Shown piece after piece: positions 54,227 to 63,726 of a stretch of DNA of 64,000 bases; position 1 is the first letter of the stretch; every line of letters starts with the position of its first letter. Source of the DNA: Thalassospira profundimaris WP0211 (GTDB lineage: Bacteria > Pseudomonadota > Alphaproteobacteria > Rhodospirillales > Thalassospiraceae). The stretch spans positions 558,001-622,000 of the forward strand of contig NZ_AMRN01000001.1 in the NCBI RefSeq assembly GCF_000300275.1, read 5' to 3'. The notes under the pieces are model-generated. The model did no database searches, was not told where the DNA came from, and was given only the letters and a program-made list of their open reading frames with translations. Both the position numbers and the translations under genes were made by a program.

Positions 54227-55572
54227 CCAGATTACAGCTTGCGGTCGGACCAAGTGGATCGGCAGATCCCACGGTGATGTCGCCAGTGAGTGCCACATTG
54301 CGCAGGCATATTGTTTGGGGTGGTGGGATTGTTGCGGTACTGTTTGCCATCTGTGTGTTGTGGCTTGTTTTTGCGCAGCTTTCTGGCGCGGTGGTTGCCA
54401 CCGGCAAGCTCGTTGTCGAAAGCAATGTCAAGGATGTGCAGCATTCAGAAGGCGGCATTGTCGGCCAGATCAATGTGAAAAACGGCGACCGGGTTTCGGC
54501 GGGCGATCTTCTGATCCGGCTGGACGACACAATGGCACGCGCAAGTCTCGGGATTGTCGAAACACAGTTGTCGGCCTTGATTGCCAGACGCATGCGCCTG
54601 AGCGGCGAACGTGATAACCTGCCCACACTTGAAGTACCTGCGGCCTTTATTGATCGCCAGTCGGAGCCGAAGATATCTGAATTGATCACGGCCGAGGTCA
54701 GTCTGTTTGCCGCACGCAAGAGCAGTCTGGAAGGCGAAAAGGAGCAATTGCGCCAAAAGCTCTTACAGCTTTCAGAAACGGTTTCCGGCCTGACCGCGCA
54801 GAAAAACGCCAATGAGGAAGAGCGTCACCATATCGTTGATGAACTGACCGGGCTTGAAACCTTGTTTGCCAAACAGCTTGTTCCGATCACGCGGGTAGCA
54901 GCCCTGCGCCGCGAACGGGCCAGCCTTGATGGCCGGCATGGCGAATTAACTGCCCAGATCGCATCAACACGCATGCAGATATCTGAAACAGAGATGCAAA
55001 TCCTGCAGCTTGACCGCGATCGGCAGACAGAAGTACTGGGCGAATTGACCGATATCGATCAACAGATTGCCCAATTGATGCAGCGTGAAATCGCCCTGCG
55101 TGATCAGCTACGCAGAATTGATATTCGCGCACCCTATGACGGGACAGTTTATCAGATGGCGGTTCATACCGTGGGCGGGGTCATTGGGCCCGGTGATCGG
55201 TTAATGGGCATTGTCCCCGATCAGGATGAACTTGTGATCGAGGCACATGTTAATCCGCGTGACATTGAACAAGTCATGCTCGGGCAGGATGCTATGCTGC
55301 GTTTTACCGCCTTTAATCAAAGCACAACCCCGGAGCTGAGCGGGCAGGTATCCTTTGTCTCGGCCGACCTGGATCGGGACGAGCTGACCGGGGAGACATT
55401 TTATATTGTGCGTGTGAGTATCACCGCAGGTGAAGTCGCCAAGCTTGACGGGCGTGAATTGGTGCCTGGTATGCCTGTCGAGACATTCCTTGCCACCGGG
55501 CAGCGCACGGCGCTCAGTTACCTGTTGAAACCGTTGTCTGATCAATTTGCACGTGCTTTTCGCGAGGACTGA
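54223..55572 (+). CDS. hasE: Type I secretion membrane-fusion protein (HasE/PrtE, HlyD family)
   Basis: 449 residues, ATGA overlap with the ABC gene. One membrane segment near 29-52, a lipoyl-like half (GKLVVESNVKDVQHSEGGIVGQINVKNGDRVSAGDLLIRLDDT), long coiled coils (about 105-310), the second half IDIRAPYDGTVYQM, and the HlyD signature near the C terminus (LDGRELVPGMPVETFL). It links the inner-membrane ABC protein to an outer-membrane TolC-type channel, which is not encoded in this window. Confidence 0.93.
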   Translation: MTRLQLAVGPSGSADPTVMSPVSATLRRHIVWGGGIVAVLFAICVLWLVFAQLSGAVVATGKLVVESNVKDVQHSEGGIVGQINVKNGDRVSAGDLLIRLDDTMARASLGIVETQLSALIARRMRLSGERDNLPTLEVPAAFIDRQSEPKISELITAEVSLFAARKSSLEGEKEQLRQKLLQLSETVSGLTAQKNANEEERHHIVDELTGLETLFAKQLVPITRVAALRRERASLDGRHGELTAQIASTRMQISETEMQILQLDRDRQTEVLGELTDIDQQIAQLMQREIALRDQLRRIDIRAPYDGTVYQMAVHTVGGVIGPGDRLMGIVPDQDELVIEAHVNPRDIEQVMLGQDAMLRFTAFNQSTTPELSGQVSFVSADLDRDELTGETFYIVRVSITAGEVAKLDGRELVPGMPVETFLATGQRTALSYLLKPLSDQFARAFRED

Positions 55573-55658
55573 TCAGATATCGGCAAGGCTTACTCGTTCC
55601 ATCAATAAGGGAGTCGGGCAAAGAAACCGCCCGGACAGGATGGAAGGATCAGACAATT

Positions 55659-56267
55659 ATGACTGCACAAATCGGGCAACCGACCCGTCTGGAAGAAATT
55701 AAGCAATCGACGCGCAGCGACCACCAATCGGTCGATGACATGGTGATGGCTATGGCGCCGTTTGATAGCCGCACCAACTATCTTCGTTTCTTGCGTTTGC
55801 AACATATATTTCATGGCAGGATGAAACCGCTTTACGAGGCGCCTGATCTAAATGAAGTCATTCCGGGTCTGGCAAGCCGCAGCCGCTATGTTGCGGTATG
55901 TGCCGATATGTCAGATCTTGAATGTGAAGCAAGCGAAGACCGGAGTCGTGAGCCAATCAAGGCCGATGGCGCAGAACGGATTGGATGGCTTTATGTGTGT
56001 GAGGGCTCGTCGCTTGGTGCGGCCTTCCTGCTTAAGGCGGCAGACAAGATTGGGTTGCACGAGGAATTCGGTGCCCGCCATCTGGCAGGACATGCGCAGG
56101 GTCGCGGTAAGCATTGGCGTGAATTTGTCGAGCAGGTCAATGGCTTGGCACTTGACGCACAGGAGGAGCAAGCTGTCCGTGACGGGGCTGTGAATGCCTT
56201 TGCGTTCTTCCGTGGCTTGGTTGTGCCACAGCCTTCGGTTTCAATGCGCCCGGAATCCTTGGGTTGA
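55659..56267 (+). CDS. Haem oxygenase (HO-1/PigA/BphO fold)
   Basis: 202 residues, GGAAGGA upstream. EIKQSTRSDHQSVDDMV gives His22, the likely axial haem ligand; FLRLQHIFH and GWLYVCEGSSLGAAFLLKAA are the distal-helix region typical of bacterial haem oxygenases. The enzyme opens haem to biliverdin, CO and iron in the cytoplasm. It lies 86 bases downstream of the secretion genes on the same strand, so it completes the haem-iron pathway. Bacteriophytochrome-linked BphO is an alternative role, but no phytochrome is near. Confidence 0.88.
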   Translation: MTAQIGQPTRLEEIKQSTRSDHQSVDDMVMAMAPFDSRTNYLRFLRLQHIFHGRMKPLYEAPDLNEVIPGLASRSRYVAVCADMSDLECEASEDRSREPIKADGAERIGWLYVCEGSSLGAAFLLKAADKIGLHEEFGARHLAGHAQGRGKHWREFVEQVNGLALDAQEEQAVRDGAVNAFAFFRGLVVPQPSVSMRPESLG

Positions 56268-56349
56268 ATGGCGTTAAGAGGTGGTATCCTGACTTGATTT
56301 TTGCGTAAACCGGCTGTATAACGCCGCCAAGCTTTTTGTGAATTCTGAC

Positions 56350-56386
56350 AAAGAGTGGGCCCTGCGCCCGCTCTTTTGTGCTTTTT
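56350..56386 (+). terminator. Hairpin with T-run in the rimP leader
   Basis: AAAGAGTGGGC (56350-56360) pairs with GCCCGCTCTTT (56366-56376), then TGTGCTTTTT, only 18 bases before the rimP ATG. It may end haem-locus transcription or act as an attenuator for the rimP-nusA operon, whose leaders are known control points in other bacteria. Confidence 0.65.
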
Positions 56387-56404
56387 GGGGTATGGCATCG
56401 CTTT

Positions 56405-56944
56405 ATGGCTGAGCTGATTGGACAACAGTTAAAAGACCCGTTGATGGCGAAAATCGTTGAGATTATCGAGCCGTCAATCAACGCGCTGGGCTTTGAGCTG
56501 GTTCGGGTTTCGATGACAGGTCAGGACCATAACATCCTGCAGATCATGGCAGATCGCCCGGGTGCGAAGGGCAGCATCAATGTTGAAGATTGCGCCCAAA
56601 TCAGCCGTACGGTTTCTGCCCTGATGGATGTCGAGGACCCGATTTCAGGTGCCTATCACCTTGAAGTCAGTTCCCCGGGTATCGACCGCCCGCTGACCCG
56701 TGCCGCGCATTTTGACGTGTGGAAGGGATTTGAGGCAAAGGTCGAACTGGTGATGGCCAAGGATGGTCGTCGCCGTTTCAGCGGTGTGCTGGATGGGATT
56801 GAAGATAATGCGGTCGCCCTGATTGTAGATGGCGAACGTGTCTTGTTGCCGTTGGCCGATATCGCAAAAGCGAAATTGGTCCTGACAGATGAATTGATCG
56901 CGCACGTCACCGGCGACCGCCGGAATGACGATAACGCAGAATAG
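56405..56944 (+). CDS. rimP: Ribosome maturation factor RimP
   Basis: 179 residues from ATG 56405. Needed for 30S assembly. Core: LGFELVRVSMTGQDHNILQIMADRPGAKGSINVEDCAQISRTVSALMDVEDPISGAYHLEVSSPGIDRPL, the classical RimP signature, followed by the SH3-like C-terminal domain. First gene of the conserved rimP-nusA-ylxR-infB operon. Confidence 0.96.
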   Translation: MAELIGQQLKDPLMAKIVEIIEPSINALGFELVRVSMTGQDHNILQIMADRPGAKGSINVEDCAQISRTVSALMDVEDPISGAYHLEVSSPGIDRPLTRAAHFDVWKGFEAKVELVMAKDGRRRFSGVLDGIEDNAVALIVDGERVLLPLADIAKAKLVLTDELIAHVTGDRRNDDNAE

Positions 56945-56953
56945 AGGTTGGAT

Positions 56954-58510
56954 ATGGAAGCAACTTCGGGAATGCCGCGGCCGGAACTTTTGCAGGTCGC
57001 AGATGCCGTTGCCCGTGAAAAGGGCATTGATCGTGACGAGGTTCTCGGTGCTATGGAGCAGGCCATTCAGAAGGCAGGCCGTTCCAGATATGGTCACGAG
57101 CATGACATTCGTGCCCATATCGACCGCAAAACCGGCGAAATCAAACTCGCTCGTTACATCGAAGTCACCGATGAAATCGAAAACGATTTCACCCAGATGT
57201 CGCTCGAACAGGCACGTATTCGTGACGAGAACATCAATCTTGGTGAATTCCTGATTGATCCGCTGCCGCCGATTGATTTTGGTCGTATTGCTGCCCAGAC
57301 CGCGAAACAGGTCATCGTGCAGAAAGTGCGCGACGCAGAACGCGAACGCCAGTACGAGGAATACAAGGACCGTGCCGACGAAGTTATCAACGGCGTCGTC
57401 AAGCGTGTCGAGTTTGGCAACGTTCTTGTCGATATCGGTCGTGCCGAAGCTATCCTGCGCCGTGAAGAACTGATCCCGCGTGAGACGGTTCGTCAGGGTG
57501 ACCGGGTACGTGCCCTGATCCTTGATGTTCGTCGTGAACAGCGTGGTCCGCAGATCTTCCTGTCGCGTACCCACCCGACCTTCATGGCAAAACTGTTCGC
57601 CCAGGAAGTACCGGAAATCTACGACGGCATCATCGAAATCAAATCGGTTGCCCGTGACCCGGGTTCGCGCGCGAAAATTTCGGTTCTGTCCTCGGACAGC
57701 TCGATCGACCCGGTCGGCGCCTGCGTTGGTATGCGCGGTTCGCGCGTCCAGGCCGTTGTTGCCGAACTTCAGGGCGAAAAAATCGACATCATCCAGTGGT
57801 CGGAAGACCCGGCGACCTTTGTTGTGAATGCTTTGGCCCCGGCCGAAGTCACCAAGGTTGTGATTGATGAAGAAACCAACCGTATCGAAGTCGTCGTTCC
57901 GGACGATCAGCTGAGCCTTGCCATTGGCCGTCGTGGTCAGAATGTGCGTCTGGCGTCCCAGCTGACCGGTTGGGATATCGATATTCTGACCGAGGAAGAC
58001 GAAAGCGAACGTCGTCAGGAAGAAGCACGCAAGCGTGCGGAAATGTTCATCAAGGCGCTTGATGTTGACGAAGTTATCGCCCATCTCCTGGTCGCCGAAG
58101 GCTTCACCTCGATCGAGGAAGTCGGTTACGTGCCGCTGGCAGAATTGGCCGAGATCGAAGGTTTCGAAGAAGAAATCGCCGAAGAGCTGCGCAACCGCGC
58201 ACGCACCTTCCTTGCCGAAGAGGCCGAGCGTCTTCAGAAACGTCGCGAAGAGCTTAAGGTTGCCGATGATCTGGTTGAATTCCCGGGTCTGTCGCTGGCT
58301 GTTGTTGTTCGCCTTGGTGAAAACGACGTCAAAAACCTTGAAGATTTTGCTGATCTCGCCAGTGACGAGCTGATCGAATATGTCGGGGATGCCGATTCCA
58401 TTACCATGGATCAGGCCAACGACATGATCATGGAAGCCCGTCGCAAGCTTGGCTGGTTCGAAGGTCTTGAAGAAGAGACCGAAGAAACCGCGGAAAGCGA
58501 AGAGGCCTAA
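56954..58510 (+). CDS. nusA: Transcription termination/antitermination factor NusA
   Basis: 518 residues from ATG 56954 (a TTG lies two codons earlier). N-terminal RNAP-binding domain (1-125), S1 (about 135-200, VNGVVKRVEFGNVLVDIG), KH1 and KH2 (CVGMRGSRVQAVVAEL and AIGRRGQNVRLASQLTGWDIDI), and C-terminal acidic repeats (AHLLVAEGFTSIEEVGYV and VVRLGENDVKNLEDFADLASDEL), as is usual in proteobacteria. It acts in pausing, termination and antitermination. Confidence 0.97.
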   Translation: MEATSGMPRPELLQVADAVAREKGIDRDEVLGAMEQAIQKAGRSRYGHEHDIRAHIDRKTGEIKLARYIEVTDEIENDFTQMSLEQARIRDENINLGEFLIDPLPPIDFGRIAAQTAKQVIVQKVRDAERERQYEEYKDRADEVINGVVKRVEFGNVLVDIGRAEAILRREELIPRETVRQGDRVRALILDVRREQRGPQIFLSRTHPTFMAKLFAQEVPEIYDGIIEIKSVARDPGSRAKISVLSSDSSIDPVGACVGMRGSRVQAVVAELQGEKIDIIQWSEDPATFVVNALAPAEVTKVVIDEETNRIEVVVPDDQLSLAIGRRGQNVRLASQLTGWDIDILTEEDESERRQEEARKRAEMFIKALDVDEVIAHLLVAEGFTSIEEVGYVPLAELAEIEGFEEEIAEELRNRARTFLAEEAERLQKRREELKVADDLVEFPGLSLAVVVRLGENDVKNLEDFADLASDELIEYVGDADSITMDQANDMIMEARRKLGWFEGLEEETEETAESEEA

Positions 58511-58528
58511 GGCCGATCGGAGGATGCC

Positions 58529-59119
58529 ATGTCGCATCGTAAAGGCGGCAAGGTAGCCGAGGTTCCGGAACGCCGGTGCATTGTCACCGGCGAAGTCCGG
58601 CACAAGGAAGATCTTCTCAGGGTTGTGATCGGGCCGGATGGTTCGGTTGTTCCCGACCTTGAGGAACGGCTGCCGGGACGGGGATTATGGTTGTGCCCGT
58701 CGCGGGATGTGGTAAATACCGCCTGTGCAAAGAACGCCTTTGCCCGGGCGGCCCGGCAAAAAGTCGTGGTCGACACCGCACTTGCAGACCGGATCGAAGA
58801 GCTGCTGACGCGCAAATGCATCGATCTGTTGTCGCTGGCGCGGCGTGCAGGACAGGCTGTTGCAGGATTTGAAAAGGCCCGTGCCCAGATTGCCGAGGGC
58901 GCAGCCTTAGTATTGGCGGCACGCGATGGTGCCGCAGACGGAAAATCAAAGATCGAGGCCAAGGCCCGGGATCTGCCGATTTATTCCGTTCTGGATGCTG
59001 CTGAAATCGGCGCGGCCTTTGGTCGCGAAAAAGCAGTACATGTGGCCGTTGCGCCAGGAGGCCTTGCCAATCGGTTGGGGCGTTCGTGCAAACGGCTTGA
59101 AGGATTTCGCGCTGTCTGA
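58529..59119 (+). CDS. YlxR (DUF448) fused to an L7Ae-like RNA-binding domain
   Basis: 196 residues, GGAGG upstream. Residues 10-85 are Ylx[43 protein letters not shown]. Residues about 95-185 resemble the ribosomal L7Ae/YlxQ fold ([57 protein letters not shown]). In Gram-positive bacteria these are two separate genes between nusA and infB. Likely RNA-binding, role in translation or RNA processing not settled. Confidence 0.9.
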   Translation: MSHRKGGKVAEVPERRCIVTGEVRHKEDLLRVVIGPDGSVVPDLEERLPGRGLWLCPSRDVVNTACAKNAFARAARQKVVVDTALADRIEELLTRKCIDLLSLARRAGQAVAGFEKARAQIAEGAALVLAARDGAADGKSKIEAKARDLPIYSVLDAAEIGAAFGREKAVHVAVAPGGLANRLGRSCKRLEGFRAV

Positions 59120-59199
59120 GATCAGACGAGCGCCAGACGGACAGGACAGGATCGGCGTATGTGCCCGATCCCGCAGGAAATGAGGAAGTTGAACGGATT

Positions 59200-61866
59200 A
59201 TGAGTGATCGCGATCAGGAGAAGAAACCGCTGAGCCTCAACAGATCGAAGCTTGAATTGAGCAAGACGGTCGAGGCAGGGCAGGTTCGTCAAAACTTCTC
59301 GCATGGACGGTCAAAATCTGTGATCGTCGAAGTGCGCAAGAAGCGTACATTCGAAAAGAACGAATCCGGTCGCTTCCGTGAGGTGAAGAAGGATCTCGTT
59401 GAAGAACAGTCCCCGGCAGCAGAAAAGCCGGCACCGGAAGCAAAAAAAGAGCCGGTCGAAGAGCCGAAACCGCGTCCGGCGGTTGATGATCATGGCAATC
59501 TGACCGACAGCGAACGCGCTGCCCGTATGGCTGCTTTGAAGGCTGCTGAAGAGCGCCGCAAGCAGGACGAGGCGGATGCGGAAATCCGTGCCCGCGAAGA
59601 AGCTGCGCGCAAGGCCGAGGAAGAAGCACGCAAGGCAGAAGAAGCGAAGGCTGCTGCCGAAGCCAAACAGGAAGAAGCACCTGCTGCGTCTGAAAACGAC
59701 TCTCCTTCTGTGGAAGAAGTCGAACAGCGCCTTGCCGCTTCGACGGCAAAAGGCAAGACCTCCAAGCCGAAGCCGGCTGCCAAACCGAAGGCCGAGGAAA
59801 CCGTTATTCAGGGCGAACCGGCAGAGCCGCTGGTCCCCGAAGAGCGACGTCGTTCCGCGCCGGCAGATGGAAAATCCAAAAGCCGCAAGGAAATTGACGA
59901 GGAAAATGCCCGCGTGGCAGCCCGCAAACGTGCCGAAGAAGAAGCCGGCCGTGCGGCGCGCACCAAGGGTGACGAAGGCCGTCGTCGTGGCAAACTTTCG
60001 ATCAATAATGCAATGAGCGGTGACGAAGGTGGTCGCCGTCGTTCCATGGCATCGATCAAACGCCAGCAGGCCAAAGCCAAAGCGCGTGCCCAGGGCCCGC
60101 AAAAACCGAAGGAAAAAGTCGTGCGTGATGTGGTAATCCCGGACGTTATTACTGTCCAGGAACTGGCCAACCGTATGGCTGAACGTGCCGCAGACGTGAT
60201 CAAGACCCTGATGAGTCTTGGCGTTATGGCAACGATTAACCAGTCGCTTGATCCGGATACCGCACAGCTCGTGGTCGAAGAATTCGGTCACAACGTCAAA
60301 CGTGTATCGGATGCCGACGTTGAAGAGTCACTGGTCAGCGTAGATGACAATGACGCGAAGCTGGTTGGTCGTCCGCCGGTCGTGACCGTCATGGGCCACG
60401 TTGACCATGGTAAAACCTCGTTGCTTGATGCCCTGCGCTCCACCGATGTTGCCGGTGGCGAGGCTGGCGGTATTACCCAGCATATCGGTGCTTATCAGGT
60501 CACCATGGCAACCGGCTCCAAGATCACGTTCATCGATACTCCGGGCCACGCCGCATTTACCGAAATGCGTTCGCGTGGTGCGAAAGTTACCGATATCGTG
60601 GTTCTGGTTGTTGCAGCCGATGACTCGGTCATGCCGCAGACTATCGAGGCAATCAGCCACGCGAAAGCGGCTGGCGTTCCGATGATTGTTGCCATCAACA
60701 AAATCGACAAGCCGGGTGCAAATCCGAGCAAGGTGAAAACCGAACTTCTTCAGCACGAAGTTGTGGTCGAGGAAATGGGTGGTGACGTGCAGGCCGTTGA
60801 AGTATCGGCCAAACAGCGCACCGGTCTGACCGAACTTGAAGAAGCCATTCTGCTGCAGTCCGAGGTCCTTGACCTTAAAGCCAACCCGGAACGCGTTGCC
60901 GATGGTGTTGTTGTTGAAGCCCGTATGGAAAAAGGCCGCGGTCCGGTTGCGACCGTTCTGGTCCAGCGCGGTACGCTTCGTACCGGTGACATCTTTGTCA
61001 CGGGTCCGGAATGGGGTCGTGTCCGTGCCCTGATCGATGATCACGGCAACCGTGTCGCAGAAGCCATTCCGGGTATGCCGGTCGAGGTGAACGGCCTGAA
61101 CGGTGTACCGTCTGCCGGTGATGACTTTGTGGTTGTTGAAAACGAAGCCAAGGCACGTGAAGTTTCTGACTTCCGTCAGCGCCGTATTCGTGAAACCCAG
61201 GCTGCTGCAATGAAGAAATCCGCACTTGAGAACATGTTCTCGCAGAGCGGTGACCTCAAAGAACTGCCGATCGTCATCAAGGGTGACGTGCAGGGTTCTG
61301 TCGAAGCACTCATCGGCACCTTGCAGAAACTTGGTAACGAGGAAGTCTCGGTCCGCGTTCTGCATAGTGGTGTCGGTGGCATCAACGAATCCGACGTCAC
61401 ACTGGCGCGTGCATCCAATGCACTGATCATCGGCTTTAACGTGCGTGCAAACCAGCAGGCCCGTGAACAGTCGCGCCGTGACAACGTTGATATTCGTTAC
61501 TATTCGATCATCTACGATGTTGCAGATGACATCAAAAAGATGCTGTCGGGCATGCTGTCTCCGGAAGTTCGCGAGAAGTTCCTAGGCTATGCGGAAATCC
61601 GCGACGTCTTTACGATTTCCGGCAACAAGATCGCCGGTTGCATGGTCACCGAGGGTATCGTCAAACGTGGCGCAGGCGTCCGCCTGCTGCGCGACAACGT
61701 TGTCATTCACTCTGGCGAACTTTCGACGCTCCGTCGCTTCAAGGACGAAGTCAAGGAAGTCCGCGAGGGCTATGAATGCGGCATGTCGTTCGCCAAATAT
61801 AACGATATCCAGTCGGGTGATGTGATCGAGTGCTTCGAGAACGAGGAAATTGCCGTCGAACTGTAA
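59200..61866 (+). CDS. infB: Translation initiation factor IF-2
   Basis: 888 residues from ATG 59200 (GAGGAAG upstream; GTG 59161 is an alternative). The N-terminal part includes [15 protein letters not shown] and a long Ala/Glu/Lys-rich, coiled-coil segment (about 85-260). The G domain starts with [20 protein letters not shown], with DTPGHAAF and NKIDKPG, then the beta-barrel and initiator-tRNA-binding C domain ([22 protein letters not shown]). It brings fMet-tRNA to the 30S subunit. Confidence 0.97.
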   Translation: MSDRDQEKKPLSLNRSKLELSKTVEAGQVRQNFSHGRSKSVIVEVRKKRTFEKNESGRFREVKKDLVEEQSPAAEKPAPEAKKEPVEEPKPRPAVDDHGNLTDSERAARMAALKAAEERRKQDEADAEIRAREEAARKAEEEARKAEEAKAAAEAKQEEAPAASENDSPSVEEVEQRLAASTAKGKTSKPKPAAKPKAEETVIQGEPAEPLVPEERRRSAPADGKSKSRKEIDEENARVAARKRAEEEAGRAARTKGDEGRRRGKLSINNAMSGDEGGRRRSMASIKRQQAKAKARAQGPQKPKEKVVRDVVIPDVITVQELANRMAERAADVIKTLMSLGVMATINQSLDPDTAQLVVEEFGHNVKRVSDADVEESLVSVDDNDAKLVGRPPVVTVMGHVDHGKTSLLDALRSTDVAGGEAGGITQHIGAYQVTMATGSKITFIDTPGHAAFTEMRSRGAKVTDIVVLVVAADDSVMPQTIEAISHAKAAGVPMIVAINKIDKPGANPSKVKTELLQHEVVVEEMGGDVQAVEVSAKQRTGLTELEEAILLQSEVLDLKANPERVADGVVVEARMEKGRGPVATVLVQRGTLRTGDIFVTGPEWGRVRALIDDHGNRVAEAIPGMPVEVNGLNGVPSAGDDFVVVENEAKAREVSDFRQRRIRETQAAAMKKSALENMFSQSGDLKELPIVIKGDVQGSVEALIGTLQKLGNEEVSVRVLHSGVGGINESDVTLARASNALIIGFNVRANQQAREQSRRDNVDIRYYSIIYDVADDIKKMLSGMLSPEVREKFLGYAEIRDVFTISGNKIAGCMVTEGIVKRGAGVRLLRDNVVIHSGELSTLRRFKDEVKEVREGYECGMSFAKYNDIQSGDVIECFENEEIAVEL

Positions 61867-61883
61867 GACGGTGAGGAACTGAA

Positions 61884-62303
61884 ATGGCGAAGCAACCAGC
61901 CAAAGCACCAAGTCAGCGACAGCTCCGCGTGGCGGAAGAAATCCGCCAGGCGCTGTCGCAGGCATTGGAGCGTGGAGACATTTACGATCCGGATCTGACA
62001 CGGCGCCCGGTAACCATTACGGGTGTCAATCTTTCACCGGATATGCGCAATGCCATGGTATCTTTCACCCCGCTTGGCGGCGGAGAGGCAGAAACGTCGA
62101 TGAAGGCGTTGATGCGTCAGAAAGGTCACCTGCGCAACCATGTGGCCCATACGGTTCACATGAAATATGTGCCTGCATTGCGATTTGTCGAAGACAAGAG
62201 TTTTGATGTCGCTGACCATATTGGTGCCCTGCTGCGCGACCCGCATGTTGCGCAGGATCTTGTGGATGACCGGTCGGGCGACCCGGAAGATGAGGACGAC
62301 TGA
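61884..62303 (+). CDS. rbfA: Ribosome-binding factor A
   Basis: 139 residues. KH-like fold protein for 16S rRNA 5'-end maturation and cold adaptation: QRQLRVAEEIRQALSQALERGDIYDPDL, VSFTPLGG, and KYVPALRFVEDKSFDVADHIGALL. It ends in an acidic tail. The stop shares one base with the truB start (TGATG). Confidence 0.95.
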   Translation: MAKQPAKAPSQRQLRVAEEIRQALSQALERGDIYDPDLTRRPVTITGVNLSPDMRNAMVSFTPLGGGEAETSMKALMRQKGHLRNHVAHTVHMKYVPALRFVEDKSFDVADHIGALLRDPHVAQDLVDDRSGDPEDEDD

Positions 62304-63229
62304 TGGCGCGTCGCCGTCGCGGTAAAAGCATTAATGGCTGGCTGGCGGTGGACAAGCCCCTGGAGATCACGTCATCAACCGTGGTCAATCAGGTGCGTCG
62401 TCTGCTTGATGCCAACAAGGCCGGACATGGCGGGACACTTGACCCGCTGGCGTCTGGTGTTCTGCCAATTGCCTTTGGCGAAGCAACCAAAACGGTTGCT
62501 TATGTCATGGATGGCAGCAAAAGTTATCGCGTAACGTTGAAATTCGGCGAAGCGCGCAGTACGGACGATGCCGAAGGCGAGGTTATTGAAACCTCCGACC
62601 ATCGTCCGACGGAAGACGAAATCAAGGCTGTGCTGGGTGAATTTATCGGTGAAATCCAGCAGGTGCCGCCAAAGTTTTCGGCGATCAAGGTCAATGGCAA
62701 GCGTGCCTATGACCTTGCGCGCCGCGATGAAGATGTGGTGTTGCAGCCACGTCCGATTCTGATCAAGGATCTTCGACTGGTCGACATGCCAGATCGCGAT
62801 CACGCCGTGTTTGACGTTGTGTCAGGCAAAGGTGCGTATATGCGATCTTTGGCGCGCGATATCGCGCTGCGCCTTGGTACCGTCGGCTACATCGCCGCGC
62901 TTCGCCGGACTTCGGCGGGGCCGTTTTCGGAAGGGAACGCCATTCCCCTGCAGGAACTGCTGGATATGGACCCGGACGAGGTGATGAAGAAACTGCTTCC
63001 GGTTGAGACCGCGCTGGACGACATCCCGGCGCTGGCCCTGACCGAAGTCGAGGCGCAACGCCTTTCCTCTGGCCAGCCCGTCGGGCTGTTGCCGGTAGCA
63101 AAGCGCAATGCCCTTGAAAACCCCGTCGTGCAGGACGAAATCGTCTGTACCATGCTCCATGACCGCGCTGTTGCGTTGGCTGAGATCACTGGTGGCGAAA
63201 TTCGACCTGTGCGTGTTTTTAATCTCTAA
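62303..63229 (+). CDS. truB: tRNA pseudouridine(55) synthase TruB
   Basis: 308 residues, starting inside the rbfA stop. The catalytic Asp is in [53 protein letters not shown] and [11 protein letters not shown] are the other TruB motifs. It makes pseudouridine 55 in tRNA T-loops. A C-terminal PUA-like extension is short. Confidence 0.96.
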   Translation: MARRRRGKSINGWLAVDKPLEITSSTVVNQVRRLLDANKAGHGGTLDPLASGVLPIAFGEATKTVAYVMDGSKSYRVTLKFGEARSTDDAEGEVIETSDHRPTEDEIKAVLGEFIGEIQQVPPKFSAIKVNGKRAYDLARRDEDVVLQPRPILIKDLRLVDMPDRDHAVFDVVSGKGAYMRSLARDIALRLGTVGYIAALRRTSAGPFSEGNAIPLQELLDMDPDEVMKKLLPVETALDDIPALALTEVEAQRLSSGQPVGLLPVAKRNALENPVVQDEIVCTMLHDRAVALAEITGGEIRPVRVFNL

Positions 63230-63246
63230 AGGCGAAAGGATGCCTG

Positions 63247-63516
63247 ATGTCGATTACTGCTGAACGCAAAGCTGAGCTGATCAAAGAATACGGTCAGAAA
63301 GACGGTGACACCGGTTCCCCCGAAGTCCAGGTTGCTATCCTGACTGAACGGATCAAGAACCTCACCGAGCACATGAAAGAACATAACCACGACTTCCACA
63401 GCCGTCGTGGTCTTCTCATGATGGTTGGTCAGCGTCGTCGTCTGCTGAAGTACCTGCAGCGCAAAGACCAGTCGCGTTACGAGAGCGTCATTGAACGCCT
63501 CGGTATTCGCCGCTGA
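63247..63516 (+). CDS. rpsO: 30S ribosomal protein S15
   Basis: 89 residues, standard S15: [67 protein letters not shown]. It binds the 16S rRNA central domain early in assembly. It is 17 bases after truB and is followed by a terminator and pnp, the usual order. Confidence 0.97.
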   Translation: MSITAERKAELIKEYGQKDGDTGSPEVQVAILTERIKNLTEHMKEHNHDFHSRRGLLMMVGQRRRLLKYLQRKDQSRYESVIERLGIRR

Positions 63517-63526
63517 TATCGAACTG

Positions 63527-63558
63527 CGGCGGAGGGTGACCTCCGCCGTCGTTTTTTT
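63527..63558 (+). terminator. Intrinsic terminator after rpsO
   Basis: CGGCGGAGG (63527-63535), GTGA tetraloop, CCTCCGCCG (63540-63548), then TCG and eight T. Confidence 0.92.
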
Positions 63559-63627
63559 TATTGTTCCGGTGGATCGGAACACGAGAAGCAGGGTCGGATG
63601 GGCCGACCCGATGCTTACGCCGGACCC

Positions 63628-63665
63628 ATTACTCATGGCGCTGTCATGTAAGCCTCATGAGTAAT
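63628..63665 (+). other. Stem-loop in the pnp leader
   Basis: ATTACTCATG (63628-63637) and CATGAGTAAT (63656-63665) are perfect 10-bp inverted arms, and the 18 bases between them can fold further. It lies 61 bases before pnp. In E. coli a leader hairpin cut by RNase III allows polynucleotide phosphorylase to repress its own message; this may be the equivalent. Confidence 0.6.
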
Positions 63666-63726
63666 GTGTTCGGAACTCGTGTACACTTTCGGGTCCGCCA
63701 GAGGTTTGTAAGAGGAAGAGAAAATA

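Noticed and set aside
56645-58603. 652-residue open frame on the minus strand opposite rimP-nusA
   Set aside because: It mirrors the codon pattern of nusA, has no recognisable domain and no ribosome site; nusA on the other strand has full domain support.
59450-59950. Ala/Glu/Lys-rich repetitive stretch in infB
   Set aside because: Normal low-complexity N-terminal region of long proteobacterial IF-2, not a separate repeat element.
59311-61365. Two long minus-strand frames opposite infB (59311-60291 and 60328-61365)
   Set aside because: Low-complexity Phe/Gly/Arg-rich shadows of the IF-2 coding sequence; no motifs.
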